This document shows, piece by piece, positions 19,101 through 28,223 of a DNA stretch of 64,000 nucleotides. How positions within the stretch are numbered: position 1 is the stretch's first letter; each line of letters opens with the position of its first letter. The translations under genes were made by a program, and so were the position numbers. The notes below the pieces were generated by a model. It saw nothing but the letters and a program-made list of their open reading frames with translations, ran no database searches and was not told the DNA's origin. The stretch covers positions 1 through 64,000 of the forward strand of contig JAMXDE010000084.1 of the NCBI GenBank assembly GCA_026770025.1. The letters are read 5' to 3'. This DNA comes from Craspedostauros australis (taxonomy: Eukaryota > Bacillariophyta > Bacillariophyceae > Mastogloiales > Achnanthaceae).

Positions 19101-22100
19101 CCTTGTCTCCTCCGATTGGGTCCCTGGTAAGGTAGCAACCCATGGGCACGTTGCATACGTGTCCTCCTTGGTGATCCGAAGGGTTCCATCCTTGCTTTGG
19201 GGTGATGTCATAGGTGGGCAGACCCTCATCGTCCTCCATGATGGGAAAAACGTCGAACGTCATCAGCGCGTCTCGCATCTCCAAGTTGATCGTCGTGTCT
19301 TCGTCAGGCATTAGGCATTGTCGACCTGTGCCTGGTGTCGAGAACGATGCCCGGTGTTCCGACGAAACCGTATCGAGGACGGCTCCACTGGCCCGGATTT
19401 GGTGGTCGGAGAGTAGCGTCACCCGACTATCAACGTTCAGAGCGGCTTCGTAGATCCGGAGGATCACTTCGTTGCCTTCTCTGGTCCTGGCCTTGATACT
19501 TGCGTCTACCACCGCGAGGTTATTCTTCCTCATCGTGCTGGCCACGGCACCGACGATGTTGTACGTCCGATGCGGGTAGATGTAGTCAATCTTCCAGACC
19601 CGGTCCTTGTTCCCGATAACGCAGCATTGTGCGCCTCCGTCGCATACCGCGTATGTTTGCGGAGAGAAGGTCGCCAGGTTGATCAGCTGTTCGGGTACTG
19701 ATTGGCGTTGTTTGGATTCTGGTGGGTCGATGGGGCTTGTGGCGTCAGATGAATCGCTCATCGTGATCATCTTCACGAGCCGGTCGTTGCCGTTCTCCTC
19801 GTGTCCTCCATAATCGACCAGGAACTTGGCAAGCTCCGAAGCGTCAATCGAGGATAGGTCCGATCCATTCCCGTCCTGGGAATCAGATCCCTCGGTGGAT
19901 CCTGCGGTGTACCTAGCCAGGTTCGCGTGGGTGACACCTCCATACTGCTTGCGTGGCTTGGTTTCCTCCCCTTTCTCTGGGGGCTTCACGCTGGCAGGTG
20001 GTTGGGGTTCTTCCTGCTCCTTCTTGCCCTCGACGCGGGTGAATCCGGATCCGTTCCGGTCGTTATTGCGGCGGGCCCAGCGGAGGGAACTGCGGAGTTT
20101 CATGATCACTCGACGGACCTTCTCGGGTAGTCCATCGAATACTTCTTGTGAGATGAAGGTGGGATCCTCCTGTAGTTTCTTCGAAATGGCATTGATGACC
20201 ATCTCAGTGTTGGATTCACCTTGATCTTGGTTGGTTTCGGTGGTTGCCTTGAAGATCCTGCGTTTGCCGGACCTTGATCCCCGTTGGTTGTTGGCTACCG
20301 CATTGTCCCTGGCGGACTCGGAGATGAGGTACATGCAGGTGGCTCCCATTGACTGCATGTCCGGGCTTCGCTCGATGCTCCGAACCATGGTGCGAACGTT
20401 GATGTCGTCGCAACCGATGAGGTGGTTAAGGAGCGTGCGGCGTTGTTGTGCGTTGGAGACTTGTTGATCCGGGTTGGTCGCCAGGAAATTCACGTTCGCG
20501 AATATATCCTGGATTTCCTTCACATAGGATCCCAGGTCCTGTCTGCTGGGGTTGAAGTCGTGTACCCTCTTCATCAGAGAGTCGACCTCCATTCCTCTGA
20601 TCCAGTCGTTATCGTAGGTATTGAGGAGTTCATTCCAGAATAGGATACCGTCCTCGGTGAGGAGTCCTCTGGTGGCGAGTCCATGTGCTGGGCCGCCGGC
20701 GAAGACGGAGTATAGTCCCGCGAATAGGGTCCTGACGTCGCTCGCGACCTGTTCTGGCGAGGTGGTTGTTGGCACTCCTGTCACCGGGTCAATGTGGTCC
20801 TTGATCGCGTGGATTCCTTGGGAATGGTATCGGTGCCGAAACTGGTCATTGATCAGGTACGCCATGTCGTTTCCAAGGAGATGGGCGTGGATTTGGTGTT
20901 TCACCACTTGAAAGGATGCCGCATCACTCGTGAATTTGACGGAGTCAGGGATGGGGCGTCGCTTCGGTAGCTTGGTCTGGGCGACTGGTGGTTCGCTGCG
21001 GGTGGATCCTCGATGGGGTGCATACCCGGGTTCGTGTTGTCCGTGTGGGGTGTTCGGGCCCATGTTGCGTGGGTCATGTCTTCCGGAACCTCCATTGGGA
21101 TCGGTTGGGCGGTACCCATACGCGGGCGGTCGTGGTGGATACCCGGGGTGAGGGTGTCCAACGGGGGTGAAGGCTCCTTGTGGCATTGGAAAACCTCCGG
21201 TTCCATGGGGAAAATGGCCCATGGGGATAGGGATCCCAATGGGCGGGAATCCTCCTGGGTGGGTTCCGTGGTACATCGGAAGCGGTGGGCCATGAGGGAA
21301 TTGGTTTCCCATGTTAGGGGGATACCCATACGGGTTGCCGCCGTTGTGTCCATGGTTAACTGGAGGCCCATGGTTGTCGCAGTGCGGGCGGTTTGTCCCA
21401 TGGTTCGTAGGTAGGTTGCTGGCAGGGTTTCGGTTCACGGGTTCGTGTCCGTTGTTGCCTCGATAGTTACCCACGCCATGTGAGGCTGGTGTATCCGCGA
21501 TACCGTGGTAGGGATGCGGGTTCCGATTGTGGGGTGGACGGTTCCCATCGTTCTCTGGGTGGTTCATTCGGGGTGCATTGGTACCTCCTGGGTCTCTGGC
21601 GGTCGTTTCGGGGGCGAAGGTTACTACCTTGGCGCTGGTTGGGTTGCGGTTGTAATCGCCGATCGTCGCGGGGTCTACGTTGGGGAAGAGTCGGTTCCGT
21701 CCTGTGGGGCCGCGGTTGTCGGGTACGTCTACGGTTTCGTCATTACCAGGGTGTTGGTCGTAGTCAGTGCCTGGTTCGGTGTCTTCGTTGGGTGGGGTGG
21801 TACCACGGGTGTCGATGACTACTGGCGATGTGTTTGATGATCCTTGCTTGGCGATGCTGGAGAGTTGGGTATCGTTCCGGAAGTCGGGTGGAGTACGGTT
21901 CGGGGTGTTCCCTTCAAGCATGAGGGAGAGCCCAGATGGGGTTCCTCCTGGGTGGCTGTCGTTGTCGCGTCCGGTTCTACGGGTAGATGTTTCTGATCCA
22001 GATGAGACGCTGGTCGCGGATGCATTGGAGAGTGCCTTCTTGTGTTCCCCGATGGCCTCCAACCACGCTTTGTGGTGGTGGCGTTTGCCGCATCTTTCGG

Positions 22101-22740
22101 AACGGCAGAAGTCTGCCATGGCTTTGGCGGTGGTGGCCGTGTCGACGAACATCGCGTCAAGGGTGGATTCGAGGGTGGATTCCTCCTCCACTTCGATGGA
22201 TCTGACCCATTCTCCGATGTGGTAGATGAGGAGTCCTGTCTTGTAGTTCCTTGCTACGTCGTCCGGGTGCTTGAGGTTGAACATGACTAATGCCGGGTCC
22301 ATGTCAGTGGCCTCTTCGTGGATGGTGATCAACAGTTGGGAGATGGTCTTCTCTTCTGCGAGGGTCTTGGGTGGGAAGAGATCAAAGATCATGGCGGTCT
22401 CGATGCTGATCCGAAACTCCTGTCCGAGTTCCGTGAACGCGTTCCAGGTAGTCTTGTGGACGTGGCGCACGATTTCGGTTTCGTTGGTTCTTTCCTTTCG
22501 GTTCCATGCATCCACGATGATGGGGTGTCGGAAGGTGGCTTCGACGAAGCTATCTCCGATCTCCGTGAAGGAGAGCGAGGATGGCCCAGCCGTTGGGTAG
22601 CCTGGCGTGCCATCGAGGATGGCAGAGAGGCTTGGGTCCTTCGGGTCCGCGGGGACGGTCTCGAAGGCTAGGGTCCTGTCTCCTGGGCTCCTCTTGGGAG
22701 GTGGCCGGTTGGAGAGTTGGAGGCGGTTGGTGACGGTCAT
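13051..22740 (-). CDS. E2 Gag-Pol polyprotein, 3,229 residues
   Basis: One uninterrupted ORF from ATG at 22740. The region from about residue 80 to 590 is low complexity, rich in Pro/Gly/Asn/His. The Gag core follows (KFTSDAASFQVVKHQIHAHL near 20,930). No CCHC knuckle is present. The protease motif is VCDGGAQCCVIG near 19,635, with DGGA in place of D[ST]GA. The integrase shows ATDTIFS, HSDNAKEQ and QNPAEHN as the D, D and E regions (near 18,130, 17,950 and 17,850). A chromodomain-like segment lies at about 16,510-16,650. The reverse transcriptase has FDLRRKARLVANG, GDVGNAF, GLYGLRTSSARFH and YVDD (near 15,790). RNase H has YVDADH, YGSELVAAR, LGDNKAV and NIADILTK. Beyond RNase H there is a 560-residue extension, including GSRVLYPAGKKGTFQGIVVG near 13,800, which looks like a Tudor or SH3-like barrel. 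Confidence 0.92.
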   Translation of the reverse strand: MTVTNRLQLSNRPPPKRSPGDRTLAFETVPADPKDPSLSAILDGTPGYPTAGPSSLSFTEIGDSFVEATFRHPIIVDAWNRKERTNETEIVRHVHKTTWNAFTELGQEFRISIETAMIFDLFPPKTLAEEKTISQLLITIHEEATDMDPALVMFNLKHPDDVARNYKTGLLIYHIGEWVRSIEVEEESTLESTLDAMFVDTATTAKAMADFCRSERCGKRHHHKAWLEAIGEHKKALSNASATSVSSGSETSTRRTGRDNDSHPGGTPSGLSLMLEGNTPNRTPPDFRNDTQLSSIAKQGSSNTSPVVIDTRGTTPPNEDTEPGTDYDQHPGNDETVDVPDNRGPTGRNRLFPNVDPATIGDYNRNPTSAKVVTFAPETTARDPGGTNAPRMNHPENDGNRPPHNRNPHPYHGIADTPASHGVGNYRGNNGHEPVNRNPASNLPTNHGTNRPHCDNHGPPVNHGHNGGNPYGYPPNMGNQFPHGPPLPMYHGTHPGGFPPIGIPIPMGHFPHGTGGFPMPQGAFTPVGHPHPGYPPRPPAYGYRPTDPNGGSGRHDPRNMGPNTPHGQHEPGYAPHRGSTRSEPPVAQTKLPKRRPIPDSVKFTSDAASFQVVKHQIHAHLLGNDMAYLINDQFRHRYHSQGIHAIKDHIDPVTGVPTTTSPEQVASDVRTLFAGLYSVFAGGPAHGLATRGLLTEDGILFWNELLNTYDNDWIRGMEVDSLMKRVHDFNPSRQDLGSYVKEIQDIFANVNFLATNPDQQVSNAQQRRTLLNHLIGCDDINVRTMVRSIERSPDMQSMGATCMYLISESARDNAVANNQRGSRSGKRRIFKATTETNQDQGESNTEMVINAISKKLQEDPTFISQEVFDGLPEKVRRVIMKLRSSLRWARRNNDRNGSGFTRVEGKKEQEEPQPPASVKPPEKGEETKPRKQYGGVTHANLARYTAGSTEGSDSQDGNGSDLSSIDASELAKFLVDYGGHEENGNDRLVKMITMSDSSDATSPIDPPESKQRQSVPEQLINLATFSPQTYAVCDGGAQCCVIGNKDRVWKIDYIYPHRTYNIVGAVASTMRKNNLAVVDASIKARTREGNEVILRIYEAALNVDSRVTLLSDHQIRASGAVLDTVSSEHRASFSTPGTGRQCLMPDEDTTINLEMRDALMTFDVFPIMEDDEGLPTYDITPKQGWNPSDHQGGHVCNVPMGCYLTRDPIGGDKVVDWDDQPDAPHGAGAMDPNAHNASKDPTEPRTRQAIDGIPDNPMEGREPMDPNARHPDELATGNPNRVHEEYPEVDAFLDTLSLEELIGMSHAIDTVTFAKSATDTAISIQGTLFDMVDNLSAGDIDHLYRELGIDREANAVGTDQKGYTESTNVPSTKVSDPDDEADSVISSLHSVGSEPAFQRNRETFRIPNEIGVTKATRVDNLRGDPQSIPEYHGHSKGENPVGIDDPGKDNPMNTMDRHPAEAMTEYSHQGFPFRAKWKSVDLHKIRPYLGYLPTHVIKQTLARTTQLMRAVITYPMRRHKKSRFEWMRRQRIREIVATDTIFSNVKSFGDRYSMAQIFYGTSSHMINAYGLKKKEGVFVAFQDFIRTEGAPWAFHSDNAKEQTGEKVLKLLRDLHIKSRLTEPHNQQQNPAEHNAILYMKRCVTTLIDRTGAPPKAWFHAFRYMCYVHNHTSDPSLRYTIPYTVRHGETVDISALLTFQFYEKILYHDPNATFPNSKEKSGYWLGVAESHGDFLTYHVLDDESRRVLVRSVVRPFRKGINNNRRVTFDQDMDPEADNPSTRTPLELSGTPQGWKTKTPPKRGYAATAKTTHPRTWENKTDKLTRPTGIPNSGEARNTGPVTRSQTLTKRTAKAHTTRATEKDNPRTSPDAPDRGDSDPGSSYLPCSSGPPSYQRMDDSPEERGGNKRTKQNKRSVLSTGTKKGIPWKNIVHGTIRSIIQTIAADPVTTGVNTAPPQRVPTLTNHPGNPRQNPPGCNTNPPWDTTSISFACNLTATEVNQLAYLAQCDQYTERDNFILDGRNLNWKAKGITRHHHETREDGTTEAILEILWMNGMRSWCRMGDLRAQQPDIIIEYTEQNRLQDQKGFEWVELHRARNQHMRSMLATKLANHHPGNKYKFGTLVPNSLKHAMAIDRLNGNGLWSEAVNKELDQIKRLGTFRQPRPNEALDGYTKIPYHIVYNVKFDLRRKARLVANGNKTSPPTEDVYSGVVASDTIRIAFAIAAANGLRAYAGDVGNAFLYADTLEKCYIRAGPEFGNLEGKPLIIQKGLYGLRTSSARFHEHFADTLRTMGFLPSKADNDIYTREADDHYEMITTYVDDVLIFSKDPIPIIDDLKKRYTMKQCGDPEYYLGGNIVDLPKNWKDRGVNIRLSAQTYIGNVIKRVEQLVGKTILKASTPMVEACHPESDTSDFTSTEDARTYQSILGCLNWVVTLGRLDIQYATTTMARFAMAPREGHLLTIQRIIGYLKGRERGAILCDPNPVDHTNIDTTLSSHWREFYPTASEVTPVSIPTPKGKPVQITCYVDADHGHDQVTRKSMTGVVLLINNTIVKTICKRQNTVETSTYGSELVAARIATEAVTGLRYMLRDLGVPIDGPAIMLGDNKAVVLNTTVPSSTLKKKHCSLAFHQIRECIAAGIIVFAHIVSVDNIADILTKPLSKTPFHHITSRTIFRNSIHESGYHSEAISQAITQSRTIRAEDDPELMTTETQEPPPPKEEHTMSVNMARYQQTSMKYSPTSKTLRLTRTQREPNPLETAQRKPPRSIKRTKSTPAPPNRQQTRNSNVVYDMTDNRTTNQNHEPAGAPTDKFLIRRGDTPPSALTDEFSTLSSINPSCGSDVLYYPRDMLETGPIMPRNQSHVATATKFRKPTPGATMPAIEEGKCETSFHTGLTPRAFVTPEHETYRCDMLIADLQEDLTRNATASALAFRSMNMPSPQKRNRHNQDPGHNFSPQQTRTPTMTFPKYTPFYQGIHCPVPGSRVLYPAGKKGTFQGIVVGYSGRRVRIFCTKGNKSAPPGQITHVEKQSIYPLTLSEYLDNNLQTTEVLSIAIADGQCFYPAQDGAWAEPPDEFRVTMRKPSICHFFKVRMNRIPIILARARKARGVRKQSDTLAANLAREKRALADEPIPPTDDDEMINGIPSLEDTRPSLEEGETPESRFLDEIPDGYFDKKMTAEEASHHEFEESHDGDQESQDPGSVIDVEAEIASGAVISHPRPPSGDHHDHHQRPKS

Positions 22741-22772
22741 CTTGCAGAGGTCTAAGAGCTTGACAATCTTTT

Positions 22773-22785
22773 GCGACTGTTAATC
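22773..22785 (-). promoter_or_regulatory. E2 primer-binding site, tRNA-Asn(GUU) anticodon-arm match
   Basis: On the sense strand the 13 bases after the 5' LTR are GATTAACAGTCGC. The reverse complement GCGACTGTTAATC is a tRNA anticodon arm with loop CTGTTAA (anticodon GUU, Asn) and flanking GA/TC pairs. It sits in exactly the same position as the Lys-type site of E1 and differs from it in the anticodon base, so it is not chance. Confidence 0.6.
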
Positions 22786-22948
22786 TAATAGAGCCCAAAC
22801 GTAATGGCTTATCACTTGTTAGCTGTTGTTGGCTGTAGAGGCTTGATTGGCAAGCGGGTCCGAACGAGAGTCTTCTGTTCCACAAGTAGTCAATTTAAAA
22901 TACTGGTAGATGGTGAAGAAACGTGCGGATTATGAGATTAGTGCTATG
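22786..22948 (-). repeat. E2 5' LTR, left fragment
   Basis: First 163 plus-strand bases of the E2 5' LTR, interrupted at GCTATG (22943-22948) by E3. The sequence resumes at 30461. Confidence 0.95.
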
Positions 22949-23630
22949 TGTTGGAAATCCGGGGTTAGTGTTAGTAAGAACTAATTGGTTGTTAGATCGT
23001 ACTATTCAGAACTGTGAGCTCATTCTCTTCAGCTCCTTTGCCTTTCGTTTCTCATATAGCATCTCCTGCAGCAGCACCATGTCATACTGTTGCATTCATG
23101 CATCTTATCATCATGAATCATCGCTTGCGTACATGAGATCGCATCCGCAGGCATCCTTTGTCATGCACATCGTCGTGCATATCCGTAGGCATTCTTTCCA
23201 TGCACCTCGTCGTGCATATCCTTATTCTACATTCCCTGCGGTACGATTCCACAGTCTTGCGTTTCGCTCTTGATCTCCTGACACCAAACTTTACGATTGG
23301 TGTCATGATTGATGTCATGATTGATGCCTTTTCTGAGTTGTTCTAGTCCGTGGGTGACACGTGCCATGATCTCCAGATGGGGTGATCATCAATGTGTCAG
23401 TCATCATCTTCCTTCACATGGTTTAGATGTCGTGGCCTTTTCTTGATTCATAGAGGACAGGCTTGTTTGCTTGGTAAGACTGAGGTCATTCCTGTGTGAT
23501 TCGTGTCGTGGGTGGAATGGACAATATTCAATGGTGTGACGAATAATATCCAAAGGTGTGACAAATAATGTTGGGAGTTGCGGCAATCATGGGTATCTTT
23601 CCGACAGAGTCGTACCCTCGATTCCTGACA
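22949..23630 (-). repeat. E3 3' LTR (682 bp)
   Basis: Identical as far as I can see to 29779-30460. It contains a partly duplicated CATCGTCGTGCATATCC motif near 23,168-23,220 and two tandem GTCATGATTGAT motifs near 23,302-23,325. Small open frames inside it occur in both LTRs and are not genes. Confidence 0.96.
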
Positions 23631-23705
23631 CCCTTCCATTGTCGCATCGACAACACATCACTCACACTCTCACATTTTCATAATTTTCGCCTCCTCTCCT
23701 CTCCG

Positions 23706-26700
23706 TCACTGATCCATTGTGGAACGCAGTTGGATGTAGTAATCCCTGTGTTTTTCGTAGATCTCCTTTTTGGTATTCTTCGTAAAGCCGTCTGCGATGT
23801 TGTCTTCAGAACGCACAAATTTGGTTCTGGCCTCTCCGTTTGTGATCAGTTCTCGAATGAAATGATGTCGGATGTCGATGTGCCGTGTCCTGGCGGATGT
23901 TGATGGGTTGGACGCGATGAAGATCGCTCCAACATTGTCAACCATCACATCTGCCGGCTTGTGCATCCTCAATCCGATGTCGCTCATCAATTGTGTTACG
24001 AAGCGAATTTCTTTTCCTGCCTCCGACAGGGCGACGTACTCTGCTTCCGTCGAGCTGAGTGTTACGCTTCGTTGTGCCTTTGATCTCCATATGATCGGCA
24101 CTCCTTGTAGTAGGACGATGTGCCCTCCTACGCTGATGCGATTGTCCTTGTCACCTGCGAATTCGCTGTCGGTGTATATTGCAATCTTCCATGCATCTTG
24201 GGTCAGTGGACTCGGTTTCATCTTCAGTCCATATTCTCTCGTGTCCCATACGAACTTCATGACTCGAAGCATTTCCTTGTATGCTGCGGCTGTTGGTCCA
24301 TCCAACACCTTGGTCAGTTCTCGCACTGCATTGGCGATGTCGGGTCGAGAGTGTTTCACCAGGTATAGCAGCATACCTACTCCGCTTCGGTATCTGCTGT
24401 GTCGCTGCTTGTCCACTTTGGGTGCATCGCTTTGCCTTTGGATGCCTTGCCCTGGTGTCCCAGGCGTTCCGTATCGTTGCAGCTTCACCACATCGCTTCC
24501 GAACGTATCGATGATGTTCTTTAGGATGTGTGGTTGGTTCACCCAACAGTTCGTCTTGTCGCGGTTGAAGATGATCTTGCAGCTCAGGTAGTCTTCGAGA
24601 TCTTCCTCCACTTTGACTCCGAATCGTTCCGCTCGGATATCCTTCACAAGCTTCTTCAATTCCTGCTCCTCTCCGATGCAGAGGCAATCGTCCACATAGG
24701 TGCCGATCAGTAGCAGTCTCCCTTCCTGATTCCGAATCAGCAGGCATGGGTCCACCTCGCTCTGTCTGAACCCCAATTTGAATAGGATGTCGACGAGCTT
24801 CTTATTCCATTGTCTCGCGCTCTGCACGAGTCCGTAGATGGTTTTCTTGAGTAGCAGGCATTCGTCGGCTTCGTGCCTCATACCCTTTGGGCATTGCATG
24901 TAGATCTCTTCATCGAGTTCTCCATGCAGGAATGCTGTCTCAAAGTCGATGATGATACTGTCCATATGTAATATCATCTTCATCGTGAGCATGATTCGAT
25001 ATGTTGCATCATGTATCACTGGTGCGTGGTGTGCCGAGAAATCGACTCCTGCGATCTGCGAGTATCCGCATGCCACGAGTCTGGCGCGGAATACCCCGTT
25101 TCTCTTTTCCTTGAAAACCCATTTGGTCTTCACACACCGCCGATCCTTCGGCATCTGGTCCTTCTTGATTTTCTCCCATACTTTCCTTCTGGCCATATCA
25201 TAGAACTCTTTGTTGATAGCTTCGCGCCATTTCTTTCTTTTGTTGGGATCCGCATGGTCCCAGCAGTCTTCGAATGTGGTAGGGTCTAGCAGCATTGCGA
25301 CATGCGCGTGTTCTGCTCCTCCCTCATTTCGTTCGTCTTTCAATGCTTGGTCCGCAGCGATGATGTCATCTAATCTCATCATTCCATGAGGCGTGTCTAT
25401 CATCGTACCTGCGATATCTCTGTTGAATATTGACCCGTCTGCGTGGAAGTCGGGTCCTCCTGTTTCCGGTGGAGTTGTGATGGTCTCTTCGGGCGTCACA
25501 TATCCCTCGCTGTCATTAGGTTCTGACTCATCACTTGATCCGAGATCTCGCTCCTCCTCTGGGATTGGGTCGTTGTTGTACCCGGCGAGAGCGCTCAGCA
25601 TCCTTGGTATGCGTGTTACAGGTTCTGCGACAGGGGTGTCGTTGGGCTCTTTCTCGGCCGCTTCGTCTACCTTCCCCTCGTCGTCCCTTCCGAATTCATC
25701 GTCGTTCTCTTCGTTCGATTCATTTTCCCCTTGGGCAGGGAGCAAGCTATCTTGCCCTCGCGCAGCGTCATCAGTATCTTCTATCTCTTTGGCTCTGCTG
25801 CTGCGATCCGCGTCGTCGGCCTCCATGCTTCTGATGGTCTCCGATCGTCGCTCCCAAGTTGTTCTCGTAGCTCGGGTGTTTATTCCCGACGTAGAGTCGT
25901 CATCTTCTAGATCTATCAGCACAGATCTGTTGGCATTCTCGATACCTCTGAATTGCCCGTATGACTGATTCATCCATGTCACGTCTCTCGTGAATAGGAT
26001 CTTTGTTGTTGCGAGATTCAGCATTCGATCTACTCCCTTAGCGTGCGACTGGCCGTAGCCGACGAACATGGCTGGTCTGGATCTATCGTCCAGCTTAGCC
26101 TTTATCGTACGACCGCCGATGTATACCATGCCTATTTCTCCGAATTTTCGTAATCCATCCACGAATGTTGGGATGCGGTTGTTGAGGAGAACACATGCTG
26201 GTTCTCTTGTTTTTGTCTCGATAATATTTTCGAGCTGAGTCGCGGTTCGGGCTGCCTCCGCCCACAATTTTCCACGCACTGTTCTCGGTAGATGCGTTTG
26301 GTTGAGCATGGAGCGGACTTTCCCGTACAGCGTTGCGAATTTTCTTTCCACGCGACCATTCTGTTGGGGAGTGGAGGCTGCAGTATATTCGAATGTTGGA
26401 CCGAACCCTGTGTTGAGAAGCTGTTTTTCCGTGGCATAATTCTCTCCCGCGTTGTCACATCTGATATTTTTCACATGAGCCTGTTGGTTGGAGTGAAGCC
26501 ATCGGAGGAGCGTGATCAGCTTTTCTCCGACTTCACTTTTCTCTTTCAAAAAGTAGCTCCAGCAGTAATCACTGTAATCATTGATGACAAGGAGCCAATA
26601 TTTTCCTTGTCCGTAGCTGTGCGTTTGAACACTCGATGTATCAATGAACAACCGCTCACCAATTTCCTTTGCTCGGCGCTGCAGGCGTTTTGTCATTGAC

Positions 26701-28223
26701 TTCTGCTTCTGTTTTCCAATTGCGCAGTCAATGCATGCATGCAACTTGCCTGTGACATTCCAACCGTATCGTCCCGCTGTGCGAGAGATCGTGTAAGTGT
26801 CAACATGGCCTAACATTTTATGAATTTGGTTGATGTCCACTGCGGACTTGGTGGACACGCCGACATTGGCTTGGTCTTTGTGGGGAGGGGCGCTGATCAT
26901 GTTCACTCCACTCACGAAACCGCTATGGGTTGCCATGAGTCTGTCGAACGTGATGCGTTGCCCGCGCTTCTCCAAGCTCATCACGACACCTTGGTTGCTG
27001 ATGTCGAAGCCGTTCTCGAGAGCTTTGTTGATGCTCAAGAGGTTCACCCACAGGTTGGGCACGAACTTCACTTGCTTGAGCACGATGGTAGCTTGGTTCC
27101 CGTTCTTCTGCATCACGACCATGCGTTTATCGCCAACCTTCGTTGCCTTGAGGTATCGGCCGCTGCCGATCTTGATGGAGTGGTTGGCCACTCGCACGTT
27201 AATCATTCCCTCTTCGCTATTGGTGAGGTGGCATGAGGCACCGGAATCACCCAGCCACGTGTTTGCTTCGTGGTGGTCGGGGGCGATGGTGTGGCGGAGT
27301 GCACTTGCATCGTCGAGGTCACCGATTATCATGGCCATGTCTGGTTGAGCGTCTTGGTGGTCACCGATCACCATGGCCATGTCTGGTTGAGCATCAGCCG
27401 CTCGGTAGATGGGGAGCTGGTTGAATACCTCAGGGTCTCGGACTCCTTGGTCACTTGGATGGTGCATCCACATCAGCATCTCTGCGGCGTGCTGAACCAG
27501 GCTGTCGATGAGCCCTCTGTGGATGGGTGGCAAGTTGAGCTCCTCGAGTCTTGCATTGATGTGTTGCACGGCTTGCACCAATTGCAGTGGCGTGAACACG
27601 TCGATGCAATGCATCATGTAGTAGAGCGTGCGCGGGTTCAGGCTTTCTCCTCCTCCTTCGGTGTACGCATGCGCTGCGTCGCAGCACAGTAGGGCGAGCT
27701 CAGAGCGCACTTCATCAGCGACCATCATGTTGCTGAGAGAGTATCTCATTGCGACATGCAAAGGTCCTGCAGTCCAGAGCTTCTGGCGGCGCGTCATGAT
27801 GTCTTGGATCGTTGTTGGCACCGCCCTTGCAGGGGGGTTTGCCAGTTGGATGAGGAACGGCGAGTTACGGCAGGTCTTGCACATGGCGTAGAGAGGGCCG
27901 CGCTGAAAGCACAGCAGGCACCATCCTGTGGTGCTCCCTCCGTTGCGGGACGACTCTTCGATCATTCGATCGACCAGAGTCCTTGGTTCGGTTCGAGAGT
28001 AGATGGTGGAGGTGACGCAATGGTCGACTCCAGGCATCGCTACTTCATTCTCCATGATGTCTCTGACGTTGAGGGGTTCATCCTCGTAGACGATCCCTTC
28101 GAAGAGATTGTCTTCGTCGGTGTAGTCGTCTTCATCGCTTGATGGGAATTGCTCGCGGTTGATGGTCTCAACTGCAGCAACTGGGGGCCTGTAGTATCCG
28201 TACACACTTGGGGTGTGGGCCTC
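23706..28223 (-). CDS. E3 Pol polyprotein (PR-IN-RT-RH)
   Basis: About 1,505 codons from the Gag stop, without an ATG near the junction. An acidic N-terminal region and a Cys/His-containing stretch (CLLCFQRGPLYAMCKTC) precede the protease, WLGDSGASCHLT near 27,250. A tandem duplication AQPDMAMVIGD/AQPDMAMIIGD lies just before it. The integrase shows the H/C zinc motif (HKMLGHVD, CIDCAIGK), FIDTSS, RCDNAGEN and QQNGRVERKF. The reverse transcriptase has KTKWVFKEKRNG, FETAFLHGEL, IYGLVQSARQW and YVDDCLCIG. RNase H has YTDSEFAGDKDNR, LSSTEAEYVALSEA, DNVGAI and RHIDIRHH. All catalytic residues are present. There is no chromodomain-like segment, unlike E1 and E2. The stop codon is TGA. Confidence 0.95.
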   Translation of the reverse strand, partial: EAHTPSVYGYYRPPVAAVETINREQFPSSDEDDYTDEDNLFEGIVYEDEPLNVRDIMENEVAMPGVDHCVTSTIYSRTEPRTLVDRMIEESSRNGGSTTGWCLLCFQRGPLYAMCKTCRNSPFLIQLANPPARAVPTTIQDIMTRRQKLWTAGPLHVAMRYSLSNMMVADEVRSELALLCCDAAHAYTEGGGESLNPRTLYYMMHCIDVFTPLQLVQAVQHINARLEELNLPPIHRGLIDSLVQHAAEMLMWMHHPSDQGVRDPEVFNQLPIYRAADAQPDMAMVIGDHQDAQPDMAMIIGDLDDASALRHTIAPDHHEANTWLGDSGASCHLTNSEEGMINVRVANHSIKIGSGRYLKATKVGDKRMVVMQKNGNQATIVLKQVKFVPNLWVNLLSINKALENGFDISNQGVVMSLEKRGQRITFDRLMATHSGFVSGVNMISAPPHKDQANVGVSTKSAVDINQIHKMLGHVDTYTISRTAGRYGWNVTGKLHACIDCAIGKQKQKSMTKRLQRRAKEIGERLFIDTSSVQTHSYGQGKYWLLVINDYSDYCWSYFLKEKSEVGEKLITLLRWLHSNQQAHVKNIRCDNAGENYATEKQLLNTGFGPTFEYTAASTPQQNGRVERKFATLYGKVRSMLNQTHLPRTVRGKLWAEAARTATQLENIIETKTREPACVLLNNRIPTFVDGLRKFGEIGMVYIGGRTIKAKLDDRSRPAMFVGYGQSHAKGVDRMLNLATTKILFTRDVTWMNQSYGQFRGIENANRSVLIDLEDDDSTSGINTRATRTTWERRSETIRSMEADDADRSSRAKEIEDTDDAARGQDSLLPAQGENESNEENDDEFGRDDEGKVDEAAEKEPNDTPVAEPVTRIPRMLSALAGYNNDPIPEEERDLGSSDESEPNDSEGYVTPEETITTPPETGGPDFHADGSIFNRDIAGTMIDTPHGMMRLDDIIAADQALKDERNEGGAEHAHVAMLLDPTTFEDCWDHADPNKRKKWREAINKEFYDMARRKVWEKIKKDQMPKDRRCVKTKWVFKEKRNGVFRARLVACGYSQIAGVDFSAHHAPVIHDATYRIMLTMKMILHMDSIIIDFETAFLHGELDEEIYMQCPKGMRHEADECLLLKKTIYGLVQSARQWNKKLVDILFKLGFRQSEVDPCLLIRNQEGRLLLIGTYVDDCLCIGEEQELKKLVKDIRAERFGVKVEEDLEDYLSCKIIFNRDKTNCWVNQPHILKNIIDTFGSDVVKLQRYGTPGTPGQGIQRQSDAPKVDKQRHSRYRSGVGMLLYLVKHSRPDIANAVRELTKVLDGPTAAAYKEMLRVMKFVWDTREYGLKMKPSPLTQDAWKIAIYTDSEFAGDKDNRISVGGHIVLLQGVPIIWRSKAQRSVTLSSTEAEYVALSEAGKEIRFVTQLMSDIGLRMHKPADVMVDNVGAIFIASNPSTSARTRHIDIRHHFIRELITNGEARTKFVRSEDNIADGFTKNTKKEIYEKHRDYYIQLRSTMDQ

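Noticed and set aside
23118-23586. Small ORFs inside the E3 LTRs
   Set aside because: They recur in both LTRs because the LTRs are identical; no domain or start context supports them.
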